64,000 nt of DNA from Jiangella aurantiaca. Its GTDB lineage: Bacteria > Actinomycetota > Actinomycetes > Jiangellales > Jiangellaceae. The translations under genes and the position numbers were made by a program. Of this stretch, positions 17,911 to 25,112 are shown piece by piece; within the stretch, counting starts at the first letter, position 1, and the number at the start of each line of letters is the position of its first letter. The notes under the pieces were generated by a model. The model did no database searches. It was given only the letters and a program-made list of their open reading frames with translations, and had not been told where the DNA came from. Location of the stretch: positions 62,001 through 126,000 of the forward strand of contig NZ_SMLB01000004.1 in the NCBI RefSeq assembly GCF_004349105.1, read 5' to 3'.

Positions 17911-18726
17911 GTCGCCCTCGCGGCCGACGGTGACGGGGAGCGGGGCGGCCGCGGCGTGCTTCGCGGCCAGCTCGTCCACGTCGTCGTCCGAACGCGTGGG
18001 GGCGTGGTGGATGAGCACCAGCCGGCCCACCCGCGCCCGCGCGGCCAGCGCGATCGCGTCGCCGATGGTCGAGTGGCCGTACGCCTCGGCCCAGTAGCGC
18101 TCGGCGTCGGAGAACTGCGCGTCGTGCAGCAGGAGGTCGACGCCGCGGACGAGGTCGGCGGCGGGGCCGTCGCCGGCGCCGGCGGCGTGGTCGGGCAGGT
18201 AGGCGAACGAGGCGCCGTCGGCCGTCACCCTGATGCCGAACGTGCGGCCGCCCTTGTGCGGGATGTCGGCCAGCTGGACCCGCGCCCCACCCGCCTCCGC
18301 CCAGCCGGCGTCGCGGGCCTCGAACCGCCACCGCCCGGCCAGCCCGTCGGGTCCGATCGGGAAGTGCGGCGGCGACATCGCCCGGCGCAGCAGCGCGGCT
18401 GCCGACCCCGGTACGTCCGGCGCGGCGCCGTCCTGCGCAGGCAGCCACAGCCGCACCTCCGCGCCGTCGACGTCGCCGGAACGGAAGAACGGCAGCCCCT
18501 GCACGTGGTCCCAGTGCAGGTGGCTCAGCACCAGGTCGCCGCGGTACGGCGCGCCGCCCAGCATCGTCGTCAGGTTCGTGAGCCCGGTGCCGGCGTCGAG
18601 CACCAGCCGCGGGTCCGGCTCACCCCGCACGGTGACCGTGACGCACGACGTGTGCCCGCCGGTGCGCACGAACGCGGCACCGGGCGCGGGCGTCGAGCCC
18701 CGGACACCGTGCAGGGTGATCCTCAC
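17896..18726 (-). CDS. MBL-fold metallohydrolase, possible cyclic-nucleotide phosphodiesterase
   Basis: 276 residues. The metal-binding HxHxDH motif is SHLHWDH at residues 69-74, with later ligands in IPHKGG, YLPDH and LIHHAP. The N-terminus MRITLHGVRGSTPAPG...GGHTSC matches the VRGS(T/I)P-type group of the metallo-beta-lactamase superfamily, some members of which are annotated as class II cAMP phosphodiesterases. The GTG start overlaps by four bases the stop of the upstream cyclic-nucleotide-binding gene, so the two are translated together. The substrate is inferred from context, not shown. Confidence 0.85.
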   Translation of the reverse strand: MRITLHGVRGSTPAPGAAFVRTGGHTSCVTVTVRGEPDPRLVLDAGTGLTNLTTMLGGAPYRGDLVLSHLHWDHVQGLPFFRSGDVDGAEVRLWLPAQDGAAPDVPGSAAALLRRAMSPPHFPIGPDGLAGRWRFEARDAGWAEAGGARVQLADIPHKGGRTFGIRVTADGASFAYLPDHAAGAGDGPAADLVRGVDLLLHDAQFSDAERYWAEAYGHSTIGDAIALAARARVGRLVLIHHAPTRSDDDVDELAAKHAAAAPLPVTVGREGDVLEL

Positions 18727-19736
18727 GCCGGCACGTCCTCCGCACGGTGCCGCTCGGCGAGCTCGGCCAGCTTGCCCCGGTCGATCGCGGCGCCGGAGCA
18801 GACCGCGACGCGGATCGGCGTGACGGCCATGAGCGTCGAGGTGCGTCGTCCGCCCTCCAGGACGGCGCGCTCGCCCAGCACCGCGCCGGGCCCGATCTCA
18901 GCCAGCCGGCGCCCGTCCACCTCGACTCGCAGCACCCCGTCGAGCAGCAGGTAGAGATCGTCGCCGGGCTCGCCCTGCAGCGTCAGCATCTCGTCGGCGG
19001 CCAGCGTGCGGATGACCGGCTTCTGCTCCCCGCTCATCAGCATGCGCGACAGCACGCGCTCGGTCGCGCTCTCCACCTCGACGGTCAGCGCCGGCGAGTC
19101 CTCGTCGCCCCACGGCGTGCGGGCGCCGAACGAGTGCGCCGCCCAGGCCGAGTAGTCGGTCAGGCCGGACTTCAGCACCAGCGCGCCGGCGTCGTCGTAG
19201 ACCCAGTGGCGCGGGAACGTGCTGGCGCCCGGCAGGCCCGGCTCGGAGCGGCCGTCCGGGTACAGCGTCAGAGTGAGCGTCGTCCACACCAGCGGCGCCT
19301 GCAGCTTGACGTACGGCGGGTGCGGGACGGCGCGCGGTGCCGGCAGCGCGGTCCGGCCGCCGCAGGTCTGCGTCAGCCGCACGCTGCCGTCGGGCCGGAA
19401 CTCCGGCTCGTGGCGCAGCACCGGCAGCGCGACCGCGGCGAACGTGGCGCCCAGCCGGCCGACGCGCACCGTCGTCGACCCCATCAGCACGCCGGACGCG
19501 TCGCCGTAGCCGGCCCGGACGATCCGCCCGTCCTCGACCTCGGCCCAGCCGGTCAGCAGGTTCGCGTACCGGAACCGGTCGTCGGCACGCAGCTGGTCGA
19601 GGTCCCCGACGACGTCGGGCGGCGGCGGGTCGTAGTGGGTGAAGCCGGTCTCGAAGGCGGCCTTGGTGAGTCCCGTGACGGCCTCGGACGGGATCCACGA
19701 CAGCGTGGTGGCGGTGGCCTCGATTCGGGTGGTCAT
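18723..19736 (-). CDS. protein with C-terminal cyclic-nucleotide-binding domain
   Basis: 337 residues. The last 95 or so residues form a cNMP-binding domain. Its phosphate-binding cassette (GAVLGERAVLEGGRRTSTLMA, from residue 284) keeps the ribose-binding Glu289 and phosphate-binding Arg298, so ligand binding is plausible. The first 230 residues do not match a family I can name; they lack membrane segments and a recognisable HTH, so this is not a CRP-type transcription factor. First gene of a two-gene minus-strand unit with the MBL-fold hydrolase. A nucleotide cyclase gene starts 0.8 kb away on the other strand. Confidence 0.8.
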   Translation of the reverse strand: MTTRIEATATTLSWIPSEAVTGLTKAAFETGFTHYDPPPPDVVGDLDQLRADDRFRYANLLTGWAEVEDGRIVRAGYGDASGVLMGSTTVRVGRLGATFAAVALPVLRHEPEFRPDGSVRLTQTCGGRTALPAPRAVPHPPYVKLQAPLVWTTLTLTLYPDGRSEPGLPGASTFPRHWVYDDAGALVLKSGLTDYSAWAAHSFGARTPWGDEDSPALTVEVESATERVLSRMLMSGEQKPVIRTLAADEMLTLQGEPGDDLYLLLDGVLRVEVDGRRLAEIGPGAVLGERAVLEGGRRTSTLMAVTPIRVAVCSGAAIDRGKLAELAERHRAEDVPA

Positions 19737-19827
19737 GGTGTGCCCCCTCGGACGGACGTGTCGAGCCTGGTCACCACGGTAGGAAGCGCCCGAGGCGCGG
19801 GGCAGGGTGCAGGCAGGCCGGTCCGGA

Positions 19828-19843
19828 GGGGTGCTGGCACGCC
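19828..19843. promoter_or_regulatory. palindromic operator site A
   Basis: GGGGTGCTGGCACGCC, one mismatch from the perfect palindrome found at 36738-36753. It is 37 bases before the ATG of the small membrane protein gene at 19881 and 92 bases before the start of the divergent cyclic-nucleotide-binding gene. Confidence 0.6.
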
Positions 19844-19880
19844 CGGTGTGACCGTGATCGCGCGGGGTATTCCTCCCGAT

Positions 19881-20372
19881 ATGGGAGTCTTGACGCGGTA
19901 TCGGGCGACGACCGCCGCCGGCGTGATCGCGGCGCTCGTTCTGGTCCTCGTGTTCGGCAGTCCGCCGTATGGCGACTGGGCCCGTGACAACGCGAACGGG
20001 ACAGGTGCCCTCGACTGGTTCCTCACCCTCCTCACCTGGCCGTCATGGGACTTCGACGCCGACCTTCCGGTCCGGGACATCGTCGCTATCGCACTGCGCG
20101 CGATTCTCGTGATCGTCCTGACCGCGGTGTTCCTGGCCCTGCTCACGGGCCCGCGCCTCTCGCGAGAGCGCAGTGGCGCCGCCCAGCTGCTCACCGGCTG
20201 GTCTGCGTACATCTTCGCCGGCGCCGGCGCCGGTCTGCTGGCGGCGATCTTCATGAGCGACCCGTCGACGCTGGGCGCGTTCCAGGCGGCCGCGGCGGGT
20301 GCTGCCTACGGGTTGTTCACCGGCTGGGTCGTCGGCCTGGCCACCTTCGGCGGTCCCGGCCGCATGACGTAG
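19881..20372 (+). CDS. putative membrane protein
   Basis: 163 residues with about four hydrophobic segments (residues 10-27, 66-86, 107-126 and 133-155). Nothing in the sequence identifies a family. The short N-terminus and TM-only composition suggest a small integral membrane protein. It has operator site A just upstream and the hairpin repeat R2 just downstream, and it precedes the cyclase/ABC operon, so it may be part of the same regulon. Confidence 0.7.
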   Translation: MGVLTRYRATTAAGVIAALVLVLVFGSPPYGDWARDNANGTGALDWFLTLLTWPSWDFDADLPVRDIVAIALRAILVIVLTAVFLALLTGPRLSRERSGAAQLLTGWSAYIFAGAGAGLLAAIFMSDPSTLGAFQAAAAGAAYGLFTGWVVGLATFGGPGRMT

Positions 20373-20397
20373 CGGCGGCGGCCGGGGTCCGTGAGCT

Positions 20398-20487
20398 GTG
20401 ATCATCAACGATCGCGTACATCACCAGGATCACCCGAGCCTCGACACGATTGCAGTCGTCGGTGAGGCTCCAGAAAACGTCGTGATG
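20398..20487 (+). repeat. dispersed hairpin repeat, copy R2
   Basis: Begins GTGATCATCAACGATCGCG, then CATCACCAGG...GAGCCTC, the conserved loop ACGATTGCAG, GAGGCTC and GTGATG. The GAGCCTC/GAGGCTC arm pairs, whereas the copy at 53.25 kb has GAGCATC/GATGCTC: a compensated change. It fills most of the gap between the small membrane protein and the cyclase gene. Confidence 0.75.
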
Positions 20488-20498
20488 TGCCCCGGATG

Positions 20499-20514
20499 GG
20501 GATGCTGGCACCCC
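20499..20514. promoter_or_regulatory. palindromic operator site B
   Basis: GGGATGCTGGCACCCC (one mismatch from the perfect form), centre 66 bases before the ATG at 20573. The same centre-to-ATG distance is seen at site C before the gene at 36812. It probably controls the cyclase/ABC-transporter operon. Confidence 0.65.
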
Positions 20515-20572
20515 GCGCATTCGGGTGGCTGCAGCACTGGTGCAAATGCGCCGGTAGGAGTGTCATATCCGC

Positions 20573-21922
20573 ATGACCTCGACCGGCGCGCGCATCACAG
20601 TGCTCCTCGCAGACGACAACCTGCTCGTCCGCGAGGGCGTTCGGGCGTTGCTGCGCGTCGCCGGTGACATCGACGTCGTCGCGATGGCCGAGGACTACGA
20701 CAGCCTCGTGGCTCGAGCCGACGAGCACCGGCCGCAGGTCGTCGTCACCGACATCCGGATGCCGCCGCGGTTCGCCGACGAGGGGATCGAGGGGGCCAAG
20801 GAGGTCCGCAAGCGCCTGCCCGGGACGGGGATCGTCGTGCTCTCGCAGTACGACGACCCGGAGTACGCGGTCGCACTGCTGGCCCAGGGGGCGGCCGGGT
20901 ACGCATACCTGCTCAAGGAGCGGGTGGCGGACGGCGACCGGCTCGCCCGGGCGGTCCGCGAGGTCGCGGCGGGGGGTTCCATGCTCGACCCTGAGATCGT
21001 CCAGGCCCTCGTGACACCGGCGCGGAGTGGCGCCGGGCTGTCCGCCGACGAGGAACGGCTGCTCACCATGGTGGCCGAGGGGCGGGCCGTCAAGGCCATC
21101 GCCGCCACACTGCAGAGCACGCCCGAAGCGGTCGACCACGCCGTCGAGGAGCTGTTCCTGCATCTCGCCCGCGACGCCAGCTCCGGCGTGCGCGGGGCGT
21201 TGGAGCGGCTGCGCAAGCTGCACACCGCGATCCTGGAGCGCGAGGAGCAGGGCGAGACGCTCACCCGGCTGCTGCCGTCCGGGCTGGCGAACAAGCTGCG
21301 CGACGACCCCGGCGCGGTCGCGCGCACCGAGCGGCTGATCGTCACCGTGCTGATGTCTGACGTGCGCGGCTACTCCGGCATCGCCGAGCGGTCCGACCCG
21401 TCGACGCTGGCGCGTCAGCTGAATGCCCACCGCCGGGCCATGAACGGTGCCATCCTCGACCAAGGGGGCACCGTGATGCAGTATGTGGGCGACGCCGTGA
21501 TGGCGGTCTTCGGAGCACCGTTCCCGCAGCCGGACCACGCCGAGCGGGCGCTGCGGGCCGCCCTCGACATGCACCGGCGGCAGGCCGTCGTCGACGCCGA
21601 GTGGGCGGCCGAGGGGCTGGAACCGTTCGGCATGGGCATCGGCCTGTCCACCGGCGAGGTGGCCGCCGCGCTGCTCGGCAGCGACGAGCGGCTGGAGTAC
21701 ACGCTGGTCGGCGACACCGTGAACCTGGCGCAACGCCTGCAGGACCTCGCCCGCCCGGCCGGCACGACGGTGGCCAGCGAGGCCACCGCGGGGGCCGCGC
21801 CGGCGTGGACGTTCCAGCGGCTGGACCCCGTGCGGGTCAAGGGCCGCGACGCTGCCGTGACGGCGTGCCGGGTGGTCGCGCCCGCGGCCGCGCACGACGA
21901 GGTGAAGGAGTACAGCCGATGA
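20573..21922 (+). CDS. response regulator-class III nucleotide cyclase fusion
   Basis: 449 residues. Residues 8-125 are a receiver domain with Asp14/Asp15 and the phospho-acceptor Asp60 (VVVTDIRMPP). Residues 150-200 (LSADEERLLTMVAEGRAVKAIAATLQSTPEAVDHAVEEL) look like a degenerate LuxR/GerE HTH. Residues 250-440 are a class III adenylate/guanylate cyclase domain with metal ligands Asp263 and Asp307 and transition-state Asn384 and Arg388. The position of the substrate-selecting lysine is Gln303 and the partner is Thr377, so base specificity is unclear. The receiver closely resembles that of the LuxR regulator at 36014. The stop overlaps the ABC ATPase start (ATGA), making it the first gene of the transporter operon. 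Confidence 0.9.
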   Translation: MTSTGARITVLLADDNLLVREGVRALLRVAGDIDVVAMAEDYDSLVARADEHRPQVVVTDIRMPPRFADEGIEGAKEVRKRLPGTGIVVLSQYDDPEYAVALLAQGAAGYAYLLKERVADGDRLARAVREVAAGGSMLDPEIVQALVTPARSGAGLSADEERLLTMVAEGRAVKAIAATLQSTPEAVDHAVEELFLHLARDASSGVRGALERLRKLHTAILEREEQGETLTRLLPSGLANKLRDDPGAVARTERLIVTVLMSDVRGYSGIAERSDPSTLARQLNAHRRAMNGAILDQGGTVMQYVGDAVMAVFGAPFPQPDHAERALRAALDMHRRQAVVDAEWAAEGLEPFGMGIGLSTGEVAAALLGSDERLEYTLVGDTVNLAQRLQDLARPAGTTVASEATAGAAPAWTFQRLDPVRVKGRDAAVTACRVVAPAAAHDEVKEYSR

Positions 21923-22647
21923 CCGCACTGCTGGCTCAGGGGGTCCGCCGGACGTTCGAGGCGGAGCTGGCGCCCGTCCGTGCACTGCGCGGCGTCGACC
22001 TGCGGGTGGACCGCGGCGAGTTCGTCGCGCTGATGGGACCGTCCGGCTGTGGCAAGTCGACCCTGCTGAACATCTTCGCCGGGCTCGACCAGGCCGACGA
22101 GGGCGAGGTGGTCGTCGACGACCTCGTGGTGAGCGGCCGCGACGAGAACTGGCTGGCCCGGTTCCGCCGGCACCACGTGGGCATAGTGTTCCAGTTCTTC
22201 AACCTGCTCGAGGGCGTCTCTGCGCTGGACAACATCGCGCTGCCGGCGATCCTGGGCGGGCTGCGCCGCCGGGCCGCCGAGTCGCGCGCCCGCGACCTGC
22301 TCGACCTGCTGGGCCTCGGCGACCGCACCGAGCAGCTGCCGTCGGTGCTCTCCGGCGGGCAGCGGCAGCGGCTGGCGATCGCCCGCGCGCTGGTCAACGA
22401 GCCGGCCGTGCTGCTGGCCGACGAGCCGACCGGCGCTCTGGACAGCGAGGGCGGCGCGGAGATCCTGGAGCTGTTCCGCCGGCTGCACGGCGACGGCCAG
22501 ACCATCCTCATGGTCACCCACTCCGCCGACGTCGCCGCCGGCGCGTCGCGCGTGGTGCGGATGCGTGATGGTCGCATCGACGGCGACGACGGCGTCCGGA
22601 TCGGCCCGGCGGCCACCACAGCGGTGGCGGAGGAGCGCGCTCCGTGA
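21919..22647 (+). CDS. ABC transporter ATPase, MacB/LolD type
   Basis: 242 residues. Walker A GPSGCGKST is at 40-48, the signature LSGGQRQRLAIARAL at 144-158, and Walker B VLLADEPT at 164-171. The sequence class (short, FQFFNLLEGVSALDNI after the Q-loop) is that of ATPases paired with FtsX/MacB-type permeases that move lipoproteins, peptides or antibiotics. It is the only ATPase of this type in the operon and is followed by four permease genes, each linked by a four-base overlap. Confidence 0.95.
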   Translation: MTALLAQGVRRTFEAELAPVRALRGVDLRVDRGEFVALMGPSGCGKSTLLNIFAGLDQADEGEVVVDDLVVSGRDENWLARFRRHHVGIVFQFFNLLEGVSALDNIALPAILGGLRRRAAESRARDLLDLLGLGDRTEQLPSVLSGGQRQRLAIARALVNEPAVLLADEPTGALDSEGGAEILELFRRLHGDGQTILMVTHSADVAAGASRVVRMRDGRIDGDDGVRIGPAATTAVAEERAP

Positions 22648-25112
22648 CCGCTGTCCGCGCCTGGCTGCTCCTGGACACCCGGCGCCGGTGGCGCTCGCTG
22701 CTGGTGATGGCGCTGCTGGTGGCGCTGGCCGCCGGCACCGTCATGACGGCGCTGGCCGGCGCCCGCCGCGGCGCCACCGCCGTCGACCGGCTCATGGACC
22801 GGACGCTCCCGGCCGACATCGCCGTCCTGCCGAACCAGCCGGGCTTCGACTGGGACGCCGTCCGCGCGCTGCCCGAGGTCGAGGCACTGACGACCTTCGT
22901 GCTCACCGCCTCGTACGTGGTCGACGGCGTGCCGCCGGACTCCTTCGCCCTGGCGTTCCCACCGGGCGACGACGAGGTGTTCCGCACCATCGAGCGCCCC
23001 GTGGTACTGGAGGGCCGGCTCCCGGATCCCACTCGCGCCGACGAGGTCGCGATCAGCCCGAACTTCGAGGAGACCCGCGGCCTCGGCGTCGGAGACAGCG
23101 TCACGCTGCGGCTGTTCGCTCCGGAGACCCAGGACCTTCTCGCCAGCGGCGCCATGTCGCCGCCAGAGCCCGACGGCCCGGTCGTCGACGCCCGGATCGT
23201 GGGTGTGATCCGCTCGCCGTGGTTCAGTGACAAGCTCGGCGACGCCGAGGGCGGGCTGTCCCCGTCGCCAGGCCTGGCCGCGCGGTACGGGCCGAACCTG
23301 TTCGGCGCCTCGGGACAGGGCATCGCCAACGCGCTGGTCCGGCTGCGCGGCGGCGAGGCGGACCTCCCGGCGTTCAAGGCCGGCCTGGAGGAGGTCAGCG
23401 GGCGCAGCGACATCGACTTCATGGACCTGGCCGGGGAGGGCCGGCACGCAGCCGACGTGGCCGACTTCGAGGCCGAGGCGCTGACGGTGTTCGCCGTCGC
23501 CGCGGGCGCGGCGGCGGTCTTCCTTGTCGGCCAGGCGGTGGCTCGGTACGCGGCGTCGTCGGCCGCGGACCTGCAGGTGCTGCGTGCGGTCGGTATGACG
23601 GTGGGACAGTCCGCCCTGGCCGCGGCCGCCGCACCGGTGGCCGCGGCCGTCGCCGGGGCGATGGCCGGGGCCGCGGCGTCCGTCGTGGCGTCGCGCTGGT
23701 TCCCGATCGGCACGGCCGCGCTGTTCGAGCCGGCGCCGGGGTTCGACGTCGACCTGCCAGTCGTCCTGGTGGTCGGCGTGCTCACGTCCGTGCTCGCGGC
23801 GCTGGGCGCCGTCACCGCGGCCCGGCTTGCGCTGCGGTCTGCGCGGTCGGCACGCAGCCGGCCGTCGGCGCTGGCCGCGGTGGCGCGGCGGCTGGGCGCG
23901 CCGGTGCCGGTGGTGGTCGGCACCCGGTTCGCGCTCGAGCCGGGGCGCGGCCGGCAGGCCGTCCCCGTGCGGCCGGCACTGGTGGGTGCGGTCGTGGGCG
24001 TCCTGGGCGTGGTCGCGACGTTCACGTTCTCCGACGGTGTCGACGACGCCGTCGCGAACCCGTCGCGCTTCGGGCAGGTGCATCAGATCGAGGGCTACCT
24101 CGGCCTGGAGGGCGAGGACATGGTCCCGGCGCCCGACGTGCTGCGCGTGCTGGCCGCCGAGCCGGACGTCGTCGCCGTGAACGACACCCGTGTCGCGGTG
24201 GCCGAGCTGGACCACCGGCCGGTGACCCTGTTCACGCTGGACCCGGTCGGCGCGCCCCTGCAGCCGGTGCTGACGGAGGGGCGGCCACCGGAGGATCCAG
24301 CCGAGGTGGCGCTGGCTCCGGACAGCGCCGCGGCGATGGGCGTGTCGGTGGGCGACGTCGTGTCCGTCACCGGCACGGCCGGCGTCCGTGAGATGACGGT
24401 CACCGGCCTGGCGTTCGTGCCGGAGGGCGCGCACAACAACTATGTCTCCGGCGGGTGGGTCACTGCGGACGGCTACGACACGCTGTTCGACGCCGACAGC
24501 CCGGTCTCGCCGGCGTTCAAGTACCACATGGTGATGGTCGCGCTGCGGCCCGGAAGCGATCCGGCCGAGGTGACCGGCCGGCTCGTCACCGCCGTGACGC
24601 CGGTCGTCGCGGCCGCCGCCGAGGCGGCCGGGATGGACCCGGCAGAGCTCGACCCGGCGAACATGCTCTACCCGGCACCGGAGCCCAGCCGGCTGGCGGA
24701 GATCCGGCAGGTGCGCACGCTGCCGGTGCTCCTGGCCGGGTTCCTGGCCGTGCTGGCGCTCGGCGCCGTTGGCCACGCGCTGGCCACCGCCGTCCGCCGG
24801 CGCCGGCACGAGGTGGCGGTGCTACGGGCGCTCGGGATGACCCGCTGGCAGTCCCGCGGCCTCGTGGTGACGCAGGCGAGCCTGCTGGCGCTGATCGGGC
24901 TGGCGGCCGGCGTGCCGCTGGGCCTGGCGCTGGGCCGCACTGTGTGGCGCTACGTCGCGGAGACGACGCCGCTGCTCTACGTCGCGCCGATCGCCGCGCT
25001 CGCGCTGCTCCTGGTGGTGCCGCTGGCGCTCGTCGCCGCGAACCTGCTGGCCGCCTGGCCGTCGCACCGGGCCGCGTCGATGCGGGTCGGTTCCGTGCTG
25101 AGGGCCGAATGA
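22644..25112 (+). CDS. FtsX-type ABC transporter permease 1
   Basis: 822 residues from a GTG start overlapping the ATPase stop. An N-terminal membrane segment (about 17-38) is followed by a large presumably extracytoplasmic region, an FtsX core (about 275-400, several TM segments), another TM near 450, a second extracytoplasmic region and a C-terminal FtsX core (about 690-820) with the hallmark RRRRHEVAVLRALGMTRWQ. Such duplicated-core permeases work with MacB/LolD-type ATPases. It shares the starting LDxRRRWRSLLVxALLVALA and ending AAWPSHRAASMRVGSVLRAE sequence with the next genes. Confidence 0.92.
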   Translation: MTAVRAWLLLDTRRRWRSLLVMALLVALAAGTVMTALAGARRGATAVDRLMDRTLPADIAVLPNQPGFDWDAVRALPEVEALTTFVLTASYVVDGVPPDSFALAFPPGDDEVFRTIERPVVLEGRLPDPTRADEVAISPNFEETRGLGVGDSVTLRLFAPETQDLLASGAMSPPEPDGPVVDARIVGVIRSPWFSDKLGDAEGGLSPSPGLAARYGPNLFGASGQGIANALVRLRGGEADLPAFKAGLEEVSGRSDIDFMDLAGEGRHAADVADFEAEALTVFAVAAGAAAVFLVGQAVARYAASSAADLQVLRAVGMTVGQSALAAAAAPVAAAVAGAMAGAAASVVASRWFPIGTAALFEPAPGFDVDLPVVLVVGVLTSVLAALGAVTAARLALRSARSARSRPSALAAVARRLGAPVPVVVGTRFALEPGRGRQAVPVRPALVGAVVGVLGVVATFTFSDGVDDAVANPSRFGQVHQIEGYLGLEGEDMVPAPDVLRVLAAEPDVVAVNDTRVAVAELDHRPVTLFTLDPVGAPLQPVLTEGRPPEDPAEVALAPDSAAAMGVSVGDVVSVTGTAGVREMTVTGLAFVPEGAHNNYVSGGWVTADGYDTLFDADSPVSPAFKYHMVMVALRPGSDPAEVTGRLVTAVTPVVAAAAEAAGMDPAELDPANMLYPAPEPSRLAEIRQVRTLPVLLAGFLAVLALGAVGHALATAVRRRRHEVAVLRALGMTRWQSRGLVVTQASLLALIGLAAGVPLGLALGRTVWRYVAETTPLLYVAPIAALALLLVVPLALVAANLLAAWPSHRAASMRVGSVLRAE

